Assembly (NCBI GenBank): GCA_965220835.1
Contig: OZ244842.1
Location: 868,001 to 932,000, forward strand
From: Azophilus sp965220835
GTDB taxonomy: Bacteria; Pseudomonadota; Gammaproteobacteria; Pseudomonadales; Azotimanducaceae
Direction of reading: 5' to 3'
Length of the DNA: 64,000 bases
Below the pieces are notes generated by a model. It saw only the letters and a list, made by a program, of their open reading frames with translations, was not told the origin of the DNA and ran no database searches. Shown here piece by piece: positions 16,577 to 25,425 of the stretch. Position numbers and translations under genes: made by a program. Every line of letters begins with the position of its first letter. The stretch's first letter is position 1.

Positions 16577-17542
16577 ATGACCGCAGCCACCACTGGCACC
16601 CCAGCCATCGACGTGACCGTCAGCGAGGTGGGACCGCGCGACGGTCTCCAGAACATCGACGCGGTGCTGGCCACTGAAGCCAAGAAAGCCTGGATCGCGG
16701 CCGAGGCCGCCGCTGGCGTGCCGGAGATCGAAGTGGGTTCCTTCGTGCCCCCACGGCTGCTGCCGCAGCTGGCCGACACTGCCGAGCTGGTCCGCTTCGC
16801 CAAGACGCTGCCGGGATTGAACGTGGCGGTCTTGGTGCCGAACCTGCGCGGTGCCGAGGCGGCGCTGGCGGAAGGGGCGCACCACATCTCGATGCCGCTG
16901 TCCGTCAGCGAAACCCACAGCCTGGCCAATGTGAAGAAGTCGCACGAACAGATGTTCGACGAAATCGCCGCGGTGGCGGCGGCGGTCGCGGCGCAGCCGG
17001 CAGCGGAGCGTCCTTCCTTGGAGGTTTCGCTGTCCACAGCTTTCGGCTGCACGTTGGAAGGCCCGGTGCCGGAGGATCGAGTGGTGGCCATGGCGGAACG
17101 GGCCATCGCCCTTGGCGCTGATGAGGTTGGGCTTTCGGACACCACCGGCTATGGCAACCCAGGCCAGGTCCGGCGCTTGACCCAGCGCATACACCAAGCG
17201 GTGGGCCGCGACCGGATGACCGGCGTGCATTTGCACAACACCCGCGGGCAGGGGCTCGCCAACGTCATCGCTGCCCTTGAGGTGGGCCTCACCACCATCG
17301 ACAGCTCCTTGGGCGGCCTTGGCGGCTGCCCTTTCGCACCGGGGGCGAGCGGCAACATCGTCACCGAAGACCTGGTGTTCCTGCTGGAGGCAATGGGCCT
17401 GCGCACCGGCATCGACATCGACCGGCTGCTCGCCGTGCGGGCCGACCTGCAGGCAGCGCTGCCCGATGAGAGCCTGTACGGCTTCGTCGCCGAGGCTGGC
17501 CTGCCCAAGGGCTTTGCCTATGCCGGCGCCGCCGCATCGTGA
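16577..17542 (+). CDS. Hydroxymethylglutaryl-CoA lyase-like aldolase
   Basis: 321 aa TIM-barrel lyase of the HMGL family, which cleaves 3-hydroxy-3-methylglutaryl-CoA or similar CoA esters to acetyl-CoA and a keto acid. VSEVGPRDGLQNI is the first-strand active-site motif with the catalytic Arg and the metal-binding Asp; VHLHNTRGQGLANV carries the metal His residues; and LGGLGGCPFAPGASGN is the flexible glycine loop with the conserved Cys. All key residues are present. It is first in the rightward unit from operator C. In this island it may cleave a branched 3-hydroxyacyl-CoA formed by the hydro-lyase and CoA-transferase; leucine catabolism is the conventional alternative. Confidence 0.92.
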   Translation: MTAATTGTPAIDVTVSEVGPRDGLQNIDAVLATEAKKAWIAAEAAAGVPEIEVGSFVPPRLLPQLADTAELVRFAKTLPGLNVAVLVPNLRGAEAALAEGAHHISMPLSVSETHSLANVKKSHEQMFDEIAAVAAAVAAQPAAERPSLEVSLSTAFGCTLEGPVPEDRVVAMAERAIALGADEVGLSDTTGYGNPGQVRRLTQRIHQAVGRDRMTGVHLHNTRGQGLANVIAALEVGLTTIDSSLGGLGGCPFAPGASGNIVTEDLVFLLEAMGLRTGIDIDRLLAVRADLQAALPDESLYGFVAEAGLPKGFAYAGAAAS

Positions 17543-17597
17543 TGGGTCCGGCCCGTTGGCTTAGGATGGCGGGCTAAAGGCCAAGGAGAGGGCGGTT

Positions 17598-18641
17598 ATG
17601 GTGGCGAGTTATGGCGCGCTGGCGCTGCAGACCAAAGTGCAGGCCGTGGCCCAGTGCGCTGATGCACCTGCGTGTCGGCAGCGAATCAACGCTTCGCTGG
17701 AGCGTGTTGCCGCCCAGTTGGCGGCCAGCAAGGCCTTCATCGGCCCCCATCTCCGGCTGGTGGTGCTGCCGGAGTACTTCCTCACCGGCTACCCCATGGG
17801 CGAGGCCGCGGCCGATTGGCTGGCTCGCGGCTGCGTGGCGGTTGACGGGCCCGAGTATGAGCGCCTTGGCGCCATCGCCGCGGCCAACCGCTTGTTTGTG
17901 TCGGGCAACCTCTATGAGGCGGATCAGAACTTTCCGAAACTCTACTTTCAGACCAGCTTCATCATTGATGACGTCGGCGACCTGGTGCTGCGCTACCGGC
18001 GGCTCATCTCGCTGTTCGGGCCGACGCCCTACGACGTGCTTGACCGCTACCTGGACATCTATGGCGAGGACAGCCTGTTCCCGGTGGCGGACACCGCGCT
18101 CGGCCGCTTGGCGGCGGTCGCTTCGGAGGAGATTCTGTTCCCGGAGATCACTCGGGCGCTGGCGCTGCGCGGTGCTGAGGTGATTTGCCACTCGTCCTCG
18201 GAAGTGGCCAGCCCGACCCTGACGCCGAAGAACGCGGCCAAGCGGGCACGGGCCTACGAGAACCATGTCTATGTGGTGTCGGCCAATTCCGCGGGCGTGG
18301 CCGGCATCGACCTGCCCAATGCGTCGGTGGAGGGCGCCTCCCAGGTCGTCGACTACGAGGGCCGGGTGCTGGTTGAGGCCGCCGTCGGCGAGTCCATGGC
18401 GGCCAATACCGATATCCATCTTGACGTCTTGCGCGCCCACCGCCGCCGCCCAGGCATGTTCAACCTGTTCTCGCGGCAGCGCTTGGCCTTGTTCGGAAAA
18501 CTCTACAGCGACAATCAGGTCAGCCCGGCCAACAGCCTGCTCGATGCGGACGGCGGGGTGCGCGCACCTTTGCCCAGCCACTTCCTCTCGGTCCAGAGCA
18601 AGGCCATCGAAAGCCTGCTGGAACGGGGCATTCTGCGCTAG
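17598..18641 (+). CDS. Nitrilase/carbon-nitrogen hydrolase superfamily protein with altered catalytic triad
   Basis: 347 aa with the nitrilase fold: LRLVVLPEYFLTGYPMGE contains the conserved Glu. The usual Lys position reads LVLRYRRLISLFG (Arg instead of Lys), and the usual Cys position reads AVASEEILFPEI (Ser, codon TCG, instead of Cys before the conserved FPE). Downstream, ENHVYVVSANSAGV and GASQVVDYEGRVLVEA are family-typical. The triad is therefore E-R-S rather than E-K-C. AAGGAGAGGG precedes the ATG. It is second in the operon after the HMG-CoA-lyase-like gene. It may be a non-hydrolytic homologue or use a different mechanism; normal nitrilase or amidase activity should not be assumed. 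Confidence 0.85.
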   Translation: MVASYGALALQTKVQAVAQCADAPACRQRINASLERVAAQLAASKAFIGPHLRLVVLPEYFLTGYPMGEAAADWLARGCVAVDGPEYERLGAIAAANRLFVSGNLYEADQNFPKLYFQTSFIIDDVGDLVLRYRRLISLFGPTPYDVLDRYLDIYGEDSLFPVADTALGRLAAVASEEILFPEITRALALRGAEVICHSSSEVASPTLTPKNAAKRARAYENHVYVVSANSAGVAGIDLPNASVEGASQVVDYEGRVLVEAAVGESMAANTDIHLDVLRAHRRRPGMFNLFSRQRLALFGKLYSDNQVSPANSLLDADGGVRAPLPSHFLSVQSKAIESLLERGILR

Positions 18642-18660
18642 CCCCAGCCCCGTAAAGCCG

Positions 18661-19443
18661 CTACCTCGTGTAGTCCTCCATGCTGAGGTTCATGCGGTAG
18701 TGGAAGTGGCCGGTGTGGTATTGGCAGTGCAGCAGGTCCACGAGATCGCCTTGGGTGTCGAAGGAGTAGCGCACCAGGGTCAGCACAGGGTCGCCCGGCA
18801 CCAAGCGCAACTGCTCAGCCACCGGCGGAGCTGCGGCGGCGGCGCTCAAGTGCTGCTCGATGCGGGCGATCTGGTGGCCGTTCTCGGCCATGATGTCGAA
18901 GCGCAGCCGGCCCTCGATGGCTTGGGCGTCGTAGCCGTGCTCGATGCCGCGCGTCCAGCTTTCGTAGTAGGCGAAGGGCGTTTGATCCTCCCGGAAGCGC
19001 ACCCGAACCACGTAGTGCACGGTTTCGTCCGCCGGTATGTCCAGCTCCTCGACCAGCTTCGCCGGCGCCGAACGGCGGTCGATGTGCAGCACGCGCACGC
19101 GCGTGCTGCGGGACATCTGCGCGAGCTTTTCCAACATGCCCACCAGCGGCGCTTCCACATCGGATGCCGGGGCTTGGAAGACCACATGGCTGCCCCGGCC
19201 CCGTTTGCGGGCGATGAGCTCGTTGGCCACCAGCAGGTCCATGGCCCGTTTGGCGGTCACTCGGGAGACGCCGAAACCCTCGGCGAGCTGCGCCTCCCCA
19301 GGCAGCTTGGCGCCGAAGCCCAGTTCACCGCTGAGGATGCGCTGCTTGAGGAACTGATGGAGCTGGTGGTAGAGCGGTATCGGGCTGTCCGCACGCAGGG
19401 AGCTGAGCTCCATCGGCGTGAAAAGCTGCTGCAGGTCTTCCAT
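18661..19443 (-). CDS. GntR family transcriptional regulator (HutC/UTRA type)
   Basis: 260 aa. The N-terminal winged helix-turn-helix (about residues 10-85) reads SPIPLYHQLHQFLKQRIL, SGELGFGAKLPGEAQLAEGF and GVSRVTAKRAMDLLVANELI; the C-terminal part (residues ~105-255) is a UTRA ligand-binding domain with HYVVRVRFREDQTPFAYYES. The ATG at 19443 has AAGGGAAAGG upstream. It is the last gene of the leftward unit from operator D, downstream of an FAD oxidase and an alpha/beta hydrolase, and the only specific regulator within the island. It is therefore the best local candidate for binding the repeated motif, although the motif does not match the GT-N-TA-N-AC consensus known for several HutC-type proteins. 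Confidence 0.92.
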   Translation of the reverse strand: MEDLQQLFTPMELSSLRADSPIPLYHQLHQFLKQRILSGELGFGAKLPGEAQLAEGFGVSRVTAKRAMDLLVANELIARKRGRGSHVVFQAPASDVEAPLVGMLEKLAQMSRSTRVRVLHIDRRSAPAKLVEELDIPADETVHYVVRVRFREDQTPFAYYESWTRGIEHGYDAQAIEGRLRFDIMAENGHQIARIEQHLSAAAAAPPVAEQLRLVPGDPVLTLVRYSFDTQGDLVDLLHCQYHTGHFHYRMNLSMEDYTR

Positions 19444-19531
19444 GGTGGCCTTTCCCTTAACGCTGCCCATCCTAAACGCCGCTGCCTGGTCGCGAAACCC
19501 CGCGCCGGTTGCGGTGGCTAGTGGGGCTTGA

Positions 19532-21007
19532 TCAGTGATTGTCCAATAGGTCCTGCACCGGCCCGTGGGCGGTGCGGGCATCGATTAGGTCAAGCAGCAT
19601 GCGAGTTAGGCGCACCGGTTCGGGCGGCGCCTCGTTGCGCGCCAGAAACGCCTCCCGCAGCCAGTGCCAGCCACGAAACAGATGGGCGCCGGAGCGCTCC
19701 GGGGTCAAGTCCGGCGGTTCGCCTTGGAACTCCGCCGGAATCGCTGGGGCTTGTTCCAGTCCGGATTCCGAGGCCGCCACTGCTTGGGCGAGAGCGTCAG
19801 ACGCGCCGATGCCGGCAACTGACTTGGCCTTGCCATCCAAGGCGGCGGCGACGCGGTGCACGGCCTCCACGCAGTGGCTGAAGCTCAAGCGCTCCGGCAG
19901 TGCCGTTCCTCCGTGGCCGGGCAGTTCCACGACCGCCGTAGCCGGGTGGTTGGCGCTGTCCGGCAGCGCCGCGGCGCTTGCACCGGGTTGGGGGATCAGC
20001 AGGCGTTCCGGCACTTCGCCCTGCGGTTGCCAGTAGCGGATCTGCCCAAAGCTTGAGTCCACATGCCGCCAGCGCCCGCTGTCCAGGCAGAGGTTCGCGG
20101 CCAGTGTCGAATCCGCCGGCAGGATGCGTCCGAGATTGTCCTCCAAGCAGGCCCATCGCTCTTCAAGGGAAGGCCCGCAATGGGCCATGTTCACGTTCGC
20201 GCCCCACGCCTGGGTGTCGAGACCTTGGGTCCAGCGGGCCAGAATGCTGCCTTGCCAGCGAATGATCACCATGGGTATGGACACCTGCGCCAAGCGATCC
20301 ACCCGTTCGTTGTTGAAGGCGGCACGATAGACTGCAGCGTAGCCCGGGCCGGCCCGCAGATAACCCCTTGCGGTCGCCTGCATGGCGGCCGCAGGCGCGA
20401 GCTCGCCAGCGATGCGGTTCCCGGCGGCGGGCGTTTGCCAAGGAAAGAACAGGGTGCCGTCGTGGGCCGCCAGCCAGGCGCGCGCCAAGTGGCCGCCGTC
20501 GGCGCTCGGCGTCACATCCGGCAGGTAGCCCGTCATGATGCGCTGCCGCTCGGCGTCATTGAAGGCGGCGGCATTGTCCAGCATGATGCCGCTGAGCGCT
20601 TCGGGCTCCGACTTGGCCCACTCCACCGCAATCTGCGCCCCGGTGGCCGAGCCATAGGTCCCCACGCGCTCCAGCCCCAACGCCCTGCGCAGCGCCGCCA
20701 TGGCGCGCACGCAGGGGCCGAGGTCGTGGATCGGGCCTGGCAGGGGGTCAGACTCTCCGAAGCCGGGCGTGTCCGGGGCGATGACCGTGGCTCGGCCCGC
20801 CAACCTCGCCATCAGCGGTGCCATGAAGGCGGAGTCGAGCGGGGACGGGTGCAGCACGAACAGCGGGGGGCCTGCGCCAGCAAATCGGTAGTGCAAATCG
20901 ATCTCAGCGCCGTCCACGCGCACTCGGGCGCTGGCGCAGCGGATGGGCGGCGCTTGAACGGGCGGCCTATCAGCTGCCTCCCCACGGGATGCCGCCGTTG
21001 GCTTCAC
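19532..21007 (-). CDS. Alpha/beta hydrolase fold protein, extended, lacking the usual nucleophile
   Basis: 491 aa, against about 280-300 for single-domain relatives. Residues ~30-290 form an alpha/beta hydrolase domain: PPLFVLHPSPLDSAFMAPLM (oxyanion loop), VIAPDTPGFGESDPL, then the nucleophile elbow GTYGSATGAQIAVEWA. In the G-x-Nuc-x-G elbow the nucleophile position is Ala. The C-terminal ~190 residues contain LLIPQPGASAAAL and TAVVELPGHGGTALPERLS, resembling the start of a second, degenerate hydrolase domain. It overlaps the FAD oxidase stop by four bases. It could be a binding protein, a lyase or a hydrolase with a different catalytic residue. Confidence 0.8.
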   Translation of the reverse strand: MKPTAASRGEAADRPPVQAPPIRCASARVRVDGAEIDLHYRFAGAGPPLFVLHPSPLDSAFMAPLMARLAGRATVIAPDTPGFGESDPLPGPIHDLGPCVRAMAALRRALGLERVGTYGSATGAQIAVEWAKSEPEALSGIMLDNAAAFNDAERQRIMTGYLPDVTPSADGGHLARAWLAAHDGTLFFPWQTPAAGNRIAGELAPAAAMQATARGYLRAGPGYAAVYRAAFNNERVDRLAQVSIPMVIIRWQGSILARWTQGLDTQAWGANVNMAHCGPSLEERWACLEDNLGRILPADSTLAANLCLDSGRWRHVDSSFGQIRYWQPQGEVPERLLIPQPGASAAALPDSANHPATAVVELPGHGGTALPERLSFSHCVEAVHRVAAALDGKAKSVAGIGASDALAQAVAASESGLEQAPAIPAEFQGEPPDLTPERSGAHLFRGWHWLREAFLARNEAPPEPVRLTRMLLDLIDARTAHGPVQDLLDNH

Positions 21008-22578
21008 AGGCCAAGCGCCCCGGGGTTCATGCGCCCCTCAGGGTCGAGTTGGCGCTTGAGGTCGCGCAGCACGGCCAGCGGCGAGCCAGCGAGGTCACGG
21101 GCGAAGGGATACAAGCGGCCGATCTGCAGGTGCACGGCGCCGCAGGATGCCAAGGCGTCCACCACCTCGCCACGCAGGCGCATCACTTGCGCTCGGGCGG
21201 CCGGATTGTCCGGAAAGTCGTTGGTGCGCCGCAGCACGGACGCCTCGACGCATCGCCGATGCAGGGCGTTAAGCCCGTCAGGCCAGTAGAAGACCGGTTC
21301 GATGACGAAGCAGTTGGTGTCCGCGTAGGTGAACAGCGCGCCGTGGACGATGCCATGGGCTTCCATGACCGCTGCATTGCGTTCGAACAGCGCCAAGACG
21401 GCCTCATAGGCGGCCGCCGCCGCGGAGTGGGGCACAAGGCCGTGCACGGGCAGCCAGCGCTCTCCGGAAGGCCCGATCATGGAGTTCAGCGGGCCGAAGG
21501 GATGGGCGCGGGTGACCGTGGGAATGGTGTTTTCCACCGCCTCGCCGCCGGCGTCCTGGCCGATGCGGGCGATGCGGTCGGCGGCATCGTCAGCCGCGGC
21601 TTGGGTGCGCTCCTCGACCATGAAGTGGGCGGAGTAGTGGGCATCCTTGAGAAATCGACGGCCAGAGACCGCCATGCGCGCGCCGGTCTTCAAGGCCTGC
21701 AGCACGCTGTCTTGGGCGGCGACGGTCTGGCCCAGGGTCTTGATGTCCTGGGCCAAGGATTCGCGCTTCAGGCGCTGTGCCTGCAAAGTGGGGTCAAAGC
21801 CAAAGCAGGCTTCCGCCAAGCCCTGCCTGGACACCTCGGACATGGCGGCAAACAGGGTGGCGTGGTCGGCGAAGGCCATGCTGACGCCGGCGCGGGCCTC
21901 GGCCCGGGGCAAGAGCTTCAGGGTTGCCGTCGCCTTGATGCCCAAGGCCCCGTTGTCGCAAGTGAACAGCCCCGTAAGGTCGGGGCCGTAGTGGCGGAAG
22001 AAGGGCGCGGTTCCGGTGCGCGCCGCCGCGCCGGTGCGCAAGGTGCTGCCGTCGGCCAGCACCACCTCGAACCCCACTACGGAGTCCGCTGCGGCGCCGT
22101 GGCGACCACTGCCCCAGAACAATGCATTTTGCGACAGGGAGCCGCCCACCGTGGCCCCGATGCCGGACAGCGTGCCCCAAAACGGCGTGCGCACGCCGTG
22201 GGGCTCAAGCGCCTCATGCAGGGTCTTCCAAGTGCAGCCGGCTTCGACCCGGACGTACATGTCCCGCGGGTTGATCTCAAGGACTTTGCCCATGGCTGCC
22301 ATGTCCAGGCACAGGGTGCGCGGGTGGCTGCAGACGTATCCCTCGCTGTAGGACAGCCCGCCGCCTCTTGGCGCGACCACGAAGTCGTGCGCGGCCGCGA
22401 AACGCACCGTGGCGATGAGATCGTCGATGCCGGCTGGCCGAACCACTGCGCGCACCGGCTGCGCTGCGCCGGACACATCCTGGCCGTACAACGTCCGGGT
22501 GTCCTCTTCGATGAGCAGTCTCTCCGCGCTCACGCGAGCGGCTAAGGGGGCTAGGGCGGCTGGGACGTTGCTCATCAA
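21004..22578 (-). CDS. FAD-linked oxidase (vanillyl-alcohol-oxidase/PCMH type)
   Basis: 524 aa. The FAD-binding PCMH domain spans about residues 40-220, with PVRAVVRPAGIDDLIATVRF, the pyrophosphate loop VAPRGGGLSYSEGYVC, and GIGATVGGSLSQNALFWGSG followed by DSVVGFEVVLADGSTLRTG. The C-terminal part fits the substrate-binding domain of the vanillyl-alcohol oxidase/4-cresol dehydrogenase group. Such enzymes oxidise phenolic or hydroxy-acid substrates. It is the first gene of the leftward unit from operator D. Two in-frame ATG codons (22578 and 22575) are adjacent; either could be used. About 180 bp separate the start from the operator. Confidence 0.88.
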   Translation of the reverse strand: MMSNVPAALAPLAARVSAERLLIEEDTRTLYGQDVSGAAQPVRAVVRPAGIDDLIATVRFAAAHDFVVAPRGGGLSYSEGYVCSHPRTLCLDMAAMGKVLEINPRDMYVRVEAGCTWKTLHEALEPHGVRTPFWGTLSGIGATVGGSLSQNALFWGSGRHGAAADSVVGFEVVLADGSTLRTGAAARTGTAPFFRHYGPDLTGLFTCDNGALGIKATATLKLLPRAEARAGVSMAFADHATLFAAMSEVSRQGLAEACFGFDPTLQAQRLKRESLAQDIKTLGQTVAAQDSVLQALKTGARMAVSGRRFLKDAHYSAHFMVEERTQAAADDAADRIARIGQDAGGEAVENTIPTVTRAHPFGPLNSMIGPSGERWLPVHGLVPHSAAAAAYEAVLALFERNAAVMEAHGIVHGALFTYADTNCFVIEPVFYWPDGLNALHRRCVEASVLRRTNDFPDNPAARAQVMRLRGEVVDALASCGAVHLQIGRLYPFARDLAGSPLAVLRDLKRQLDPEGRMNPGALGL

Positions 22579-22739
22579 TATCCTCCTGCACGTGGGGCGC
22601 CAGGGCGGGGCAGCGAGTCAGCTTGATTCAAGCCAACGCCTTGATTGGCGGCAGCGCATCCGGTCTGATGGAGCGGTGCTCGCCACAGTGGCGGACCTTG
22701 GAGTTCGCTTGAACCCTGCCGAGCAGTTGCCGATTGCCA

Positions 22740-22772
22740 TTGACTGTCTACTGACCTAATGATATGACAATA
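22740..22772 (+). promoter_or_regulatory. Operator site D within a putative promoter
   Basis: TTGACT (22740-22745) and TATGAC (22763-22768), 17 bp apart, form a plausible sigma-70 promoter for the rightward unit. The motif TAATGATATGACAATA (22757-22772) covers the -10 region, an arrangement expected for repression. It is the closest match to site A (14 of 16). Confidence 0.65.
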
Positions 22773-22800
22773 AGGGTATTGATGTCTTTGGGGAAATCTC

Positions 22801-23514
22801 GTGCCGGACATGCAGACCTCTGATCTGACGCCAAGGCGCTACTGGGCGCAGGTGAAGTCCAACCCGCGCCGGGCGCGGTTTGGCTTCGGTGAGAAGGCGG
22901 CGTTGATCAACATCGACTTGCAGCGCGCCTACACGGATGTGGAGCGTTTCGCCACCGCGTACCGCACCGACCCGAACCAAATCACCTACATCAACCGGCT
23001 GGCGGAATTGGCCCGCAGCCGCAACATGCCGGTGATCTGGACCTACGTCGCCTATATGGAAAGCGCTGATGACGCCGGCGTCTGGGGCACGCGAACCAAT
23101 ACCGAGGATTCGCTGCAGAACATCAAGGAGCACAGCGAGCGCGCCGAGCTCGACCCGCGCCTCAACATCGACCGCCAGCGCGATGCCATCGTCAACAAGC
23201 GCATGGCCAGCGTGTTTCACGACAGCCTCATCCCCTCATTGCTGGTTTGGCACAAGGTTGACACCGTCATCCTCACCGGCGGCAGCACGTCCGGCTGCGT
23301 GCGGGCCTCAGCGGTGGCTTCCCTGTCCCATGGATACCGCACCATCGTCCCCGAGGAGTGCGTGGCTGACAAGCACGAGATTCCCCATTTCAGCAATCTC
23401 TGCGACATCATGCTCAAGTATGGGGACGTCGAGCCCTTCGCCACCGTGCAGGCTTGGCTGGCCAACCATCCCGTCTGTCCGCCAATCCGCGAAGGTCGCG
23501 GTGCGCCCTTTTAG
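22801..23514 (+). CDS. Isochorismatase-like cysteine hydrolase (amidohydrolase)
   Basis: 237 aa with the complete D-K-C triad: Asp in ALINIDLQRAYTDVE, Lys in IVNKRMASVFHDS and Cys in GGSTSGCVRASAVASL; the last motif, with the preceding cis-peptide region, is diagnostic. The family includes N-carbamoylsarcosine amidohydrolase, nicotinamidase and ureidoacrylate hydrolase, so cleavage of a half-amide or carbamoyl group is likely. It starts at GTG 22801 after GGGGAAA; an ATG nine bases further on is an alternative. It heads the rightward unit from operator D and is followed by two PuuE-like hydrolases, a pairing that would fit ring opening followed by ammonia release. Confidence 0.9.
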   Translation: MPDMQTSDLTPRRYWAQVKSNPRRARFGFGEKAALINIDLQRAYTDVERFATAYRTDPNQITYINRLAELARSRNMPVIWTYVAYMESADDAGVWGTRTNTEDSLQNIKEHSERAELDPRLNIDRQRDAIVNKRMASVFHDSLIPSLLVWHKVDTVILTGGSTSGCVRASAVASLSHGYRTIVPEECVADKHEIPHFSNLCDIMLKYGDVEPFATVQAWLANHPVCPPIREGRGAPF

Positions 23515-23551
23515 CGCCTTGCTAGCGATTGCGGCCATAGGAAACAAGGAC

Positions 23552-24499
23552 ATGCGCGAGGATTTGGGGCTTTACCGCTATCGGGCCTGGGACGAACGCT
23601 TGCCCATCCGCTGGCCCGGCGGCGCCAAGCTGGCATTCTGGGTGGCGCCCAACATCGAGTTCTACGAATTGGAGCCGCCCGCAAACCCCGCCCGCCGGGC
23701 GTGGCCGCGGCCGGTTCCCGATGTGCAGGGGTACGCCACGCGCGACTACGGCAATCGGGTGGGCCTTGCGCGCATGATGGCCGTGCTCGACAAGTACGGC
23801 GTGCGCGGCTCGGTCAGCCTGTCGGCTGCCGTCTGCGACCACCATCCGGAGATCATTGAGCGGGGCGTGGCGCGCGGTTGGGAGTTCTTCAGCCACGGCA
23901 TCTACAACACGCGCTACGCCTACGGCATGGACGAGGCCCAGGAGCGGGAGATGATCGAGGACTCCATGGACGCCATTCTGCGCCACACCGGGGAGCGTTG
24001 CGCCGGCTTTCTGGCGCCGGCCCTGACCCATACGGAGCACACCTTGGACCTGTTTGCCGAGGCGGGCGGCATCTACACCTGCGACCTGTTCCACGATGAC
24101 CAGCCCACGCCGGTCCAAGTCCGGTCCGGTGCCCGCTTCGTGTCCGTGCCTTACTCGCTGGAACTCAATGACACCATCGCTTACGTGGTGAATCGGGTGG
24201 AGCCAAGGCGCTACGGCGAGATGATCAAGCAGGCCTTCGACCGGCTGTACCGCGAAGGCGAGGCGGGAGGCACGGTGATGTGCGTGCCCCTGCACCCCTA
24301 CCAAGTCGCCCATCCCCACCGGCTGCGCGCCTTTGAGGAAGCATTGGCCTATGTGACCGAGCACGAGGACGTGTGGCTCGCCACCGGCCGGGAGATCGCT
24401 CAACATTACCTTGAACACTACTACGATCTTGACTTGGGCGCCGTGGGTGCGGCGCAAGGGACGGCGCAATCGGATGCGGTGCCGGGGGCGCAGTCGTGA
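23552..24499 (+). CDS. PuuE/polysaccharide-deacetylase-like hydrolase (second of three)
   Basis: 315 aa from the ATG at 23552, preceded by AAGGA. The NodB-like core shows LPIRWPGGAKLAFWVAPNIEF, RDYGNRVGLARMMAVLDKYGVRGSVSL (first metal-site region), EFFSHGIYNTRYAYG with the metal His, and VMCVPLHPYQVAHPHRLRAF at the end. The R-D/E-Y-G-N-R-V-G block resembles that of PuuE-type allantoinase rather than peptidoglycan or chitin deacetylases. No signal peptide is visible, so it acts in the cytoplasm, which also argues against polysaccharides. Its stop overlaps the GTG of the third paralogue, so the two products may form a complex or act in sequence. Confidence 0.87.
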   Translation: MREDLGLYRYRAWDERLPIRWPGGAKLAFWVAPNIEFYELEPPANPARRAWPRPVPDVQGYATRDYGNRVGLARMMAVLDKYGVRGSVSLSAAVCDHHPEIIERGVARGWEFFSHGIYNTRYAYGMDEAQEREMIEDSMDAILRHTGERCAGFLAPALTHTEHTLDLFAEAGGIYTCDLFHDDQPTPVQVRSGARFVSVPYSLELNDTIAYVVNRVEPRRYGEMIKQAFDRLYREGEAGGTVMCVPLHPYQVAHPHRLRAFEEALAYVTEHEDVWLATGREIAQHYLEHYYDLDLGAVGAAQGTAQSDAVPGAQS

Positions 24500-25425
24500 C
24501 CCTAGACGCCAGCCATCTCAAGTATCCCCATCGCCGCCGCGGCATGGACCACGGGCGCTACGACTTCTCCATGCTCAGCGACCGTGGTCCGGTTGCCTGG
24601 CCGGGCGGCGCCGGCGTTGCCCTCTGGGTTAACGTCGCGGTGCAGTTCTTCCCCCTTAACCAGCGTGGCAAGCCGTTCGCGGCCCCAGGCGGGATGAGCA
24701 CGCCCTATCCGGATTTGCGGCACTTCACGTTGCGCGAATACGGCAACCGGGTGGGCATCGTGCGCTGCCTTGAGGCGTTGGACGCCTTCGGCATCCGCGC
24801 CACCTTGGCCGTCAACGGGGCGCTGGCGGAGCGTTGCCCCAGCTTGCTTGAGCGGCTGGTTGGGCGTGGCGACGAAATCCTGGCCAGCTCCTGGCACATG
24901 GACACCTTGCACCACGGTGAACTCGACCTTGCCGAGGAACAGGCCATCGTTGAGCGGACCCTAGCGACCCTGCGCGAGCGCACTGGCCAGGAGGTGGCTG
25001 GCTGGGTGAGCCCGGCTCGCTCCCAAAGCCAGCACACCCCGGACCTGTTGGCGGCCAATGGCGTGCGTTACATGGGCGACTGGATCAACGACGAACTGCC
25101 CTACGCCTTCAGCACCGATGCCGGGGACTTGGTCGCCCTGCCGCTGTCGTTGGAGTTGGATGACCAGTTCCTGATCGGCGCCAATCTGCATTCGGAGTGG
25201 GAGTACGCCGCGCAGATCATCGATGCTTGCGATTTCTTGGCTGCCGAAGCGGCCGAGACCGGCCACGGGCGCTTGCTCGCCCTGTCGGTGCACCCTTGGC
25301 TCATGGGCCAGCCGCATCGCATCGCCGCCTTCGAATCGGTGCTGGAACACTTGGCGGGCTGCGGGTCCATCTGGTCGGCATCCGCTGGGGAGATCGTGGC
25401 GGCTTGGCGTGACCAAGCGCCCTGA
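24496..25425 (+). CDS. PuuE/polysaccharide-deacetylase-like hydrolase (third of three)
   Basis: 309 aa, GTG start overlapping the previous stop as GTGA. The order of motifs follows the neighbour: VAWPGGAGVALWVNVAVQFF, REYGNRVGIVRCLEALDAFGI, EILASSWHMDTLHHGELDL and LLALSVHPWLMGQPHRIAAF. The metal-site region SSWHMD differs from SHGIYN of the second paralogue and CHGYRW of the first, so the three probably have different substrates or one is regulatory. It is cytoplasmic (no signal peptide). The gene overlaps the CpeT-like gene by 17 bp, again indicating tight coupling. Confidence 0.87.
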   Translation: MTLDASHLKYPHRRRGMDHGRYDFSMLSDRGPVAWPGGAGVALWVNVAVQFFPLNQRGKPFAAPGGMSTPYPDLRHFTLREYGNRVGIVRCLEALDAFGIRATLAVNGALAERCPSLLERLVGRGDEILASSWHMDTLHHGELDLAEEQAIVERTLATLRERTGQEVAGWVSPARSQSQHTPDLLAANGVRYMGDWINDELPYAFSTDAGDLVALPLSLELDDQFLIGANLHSEWEYAAQIIDACDFLAAEAAETGHGRLLALSVHPWLMGQPHRIAAFESVLEHLAGCGSIWSASAGEIVAAWRDQAP

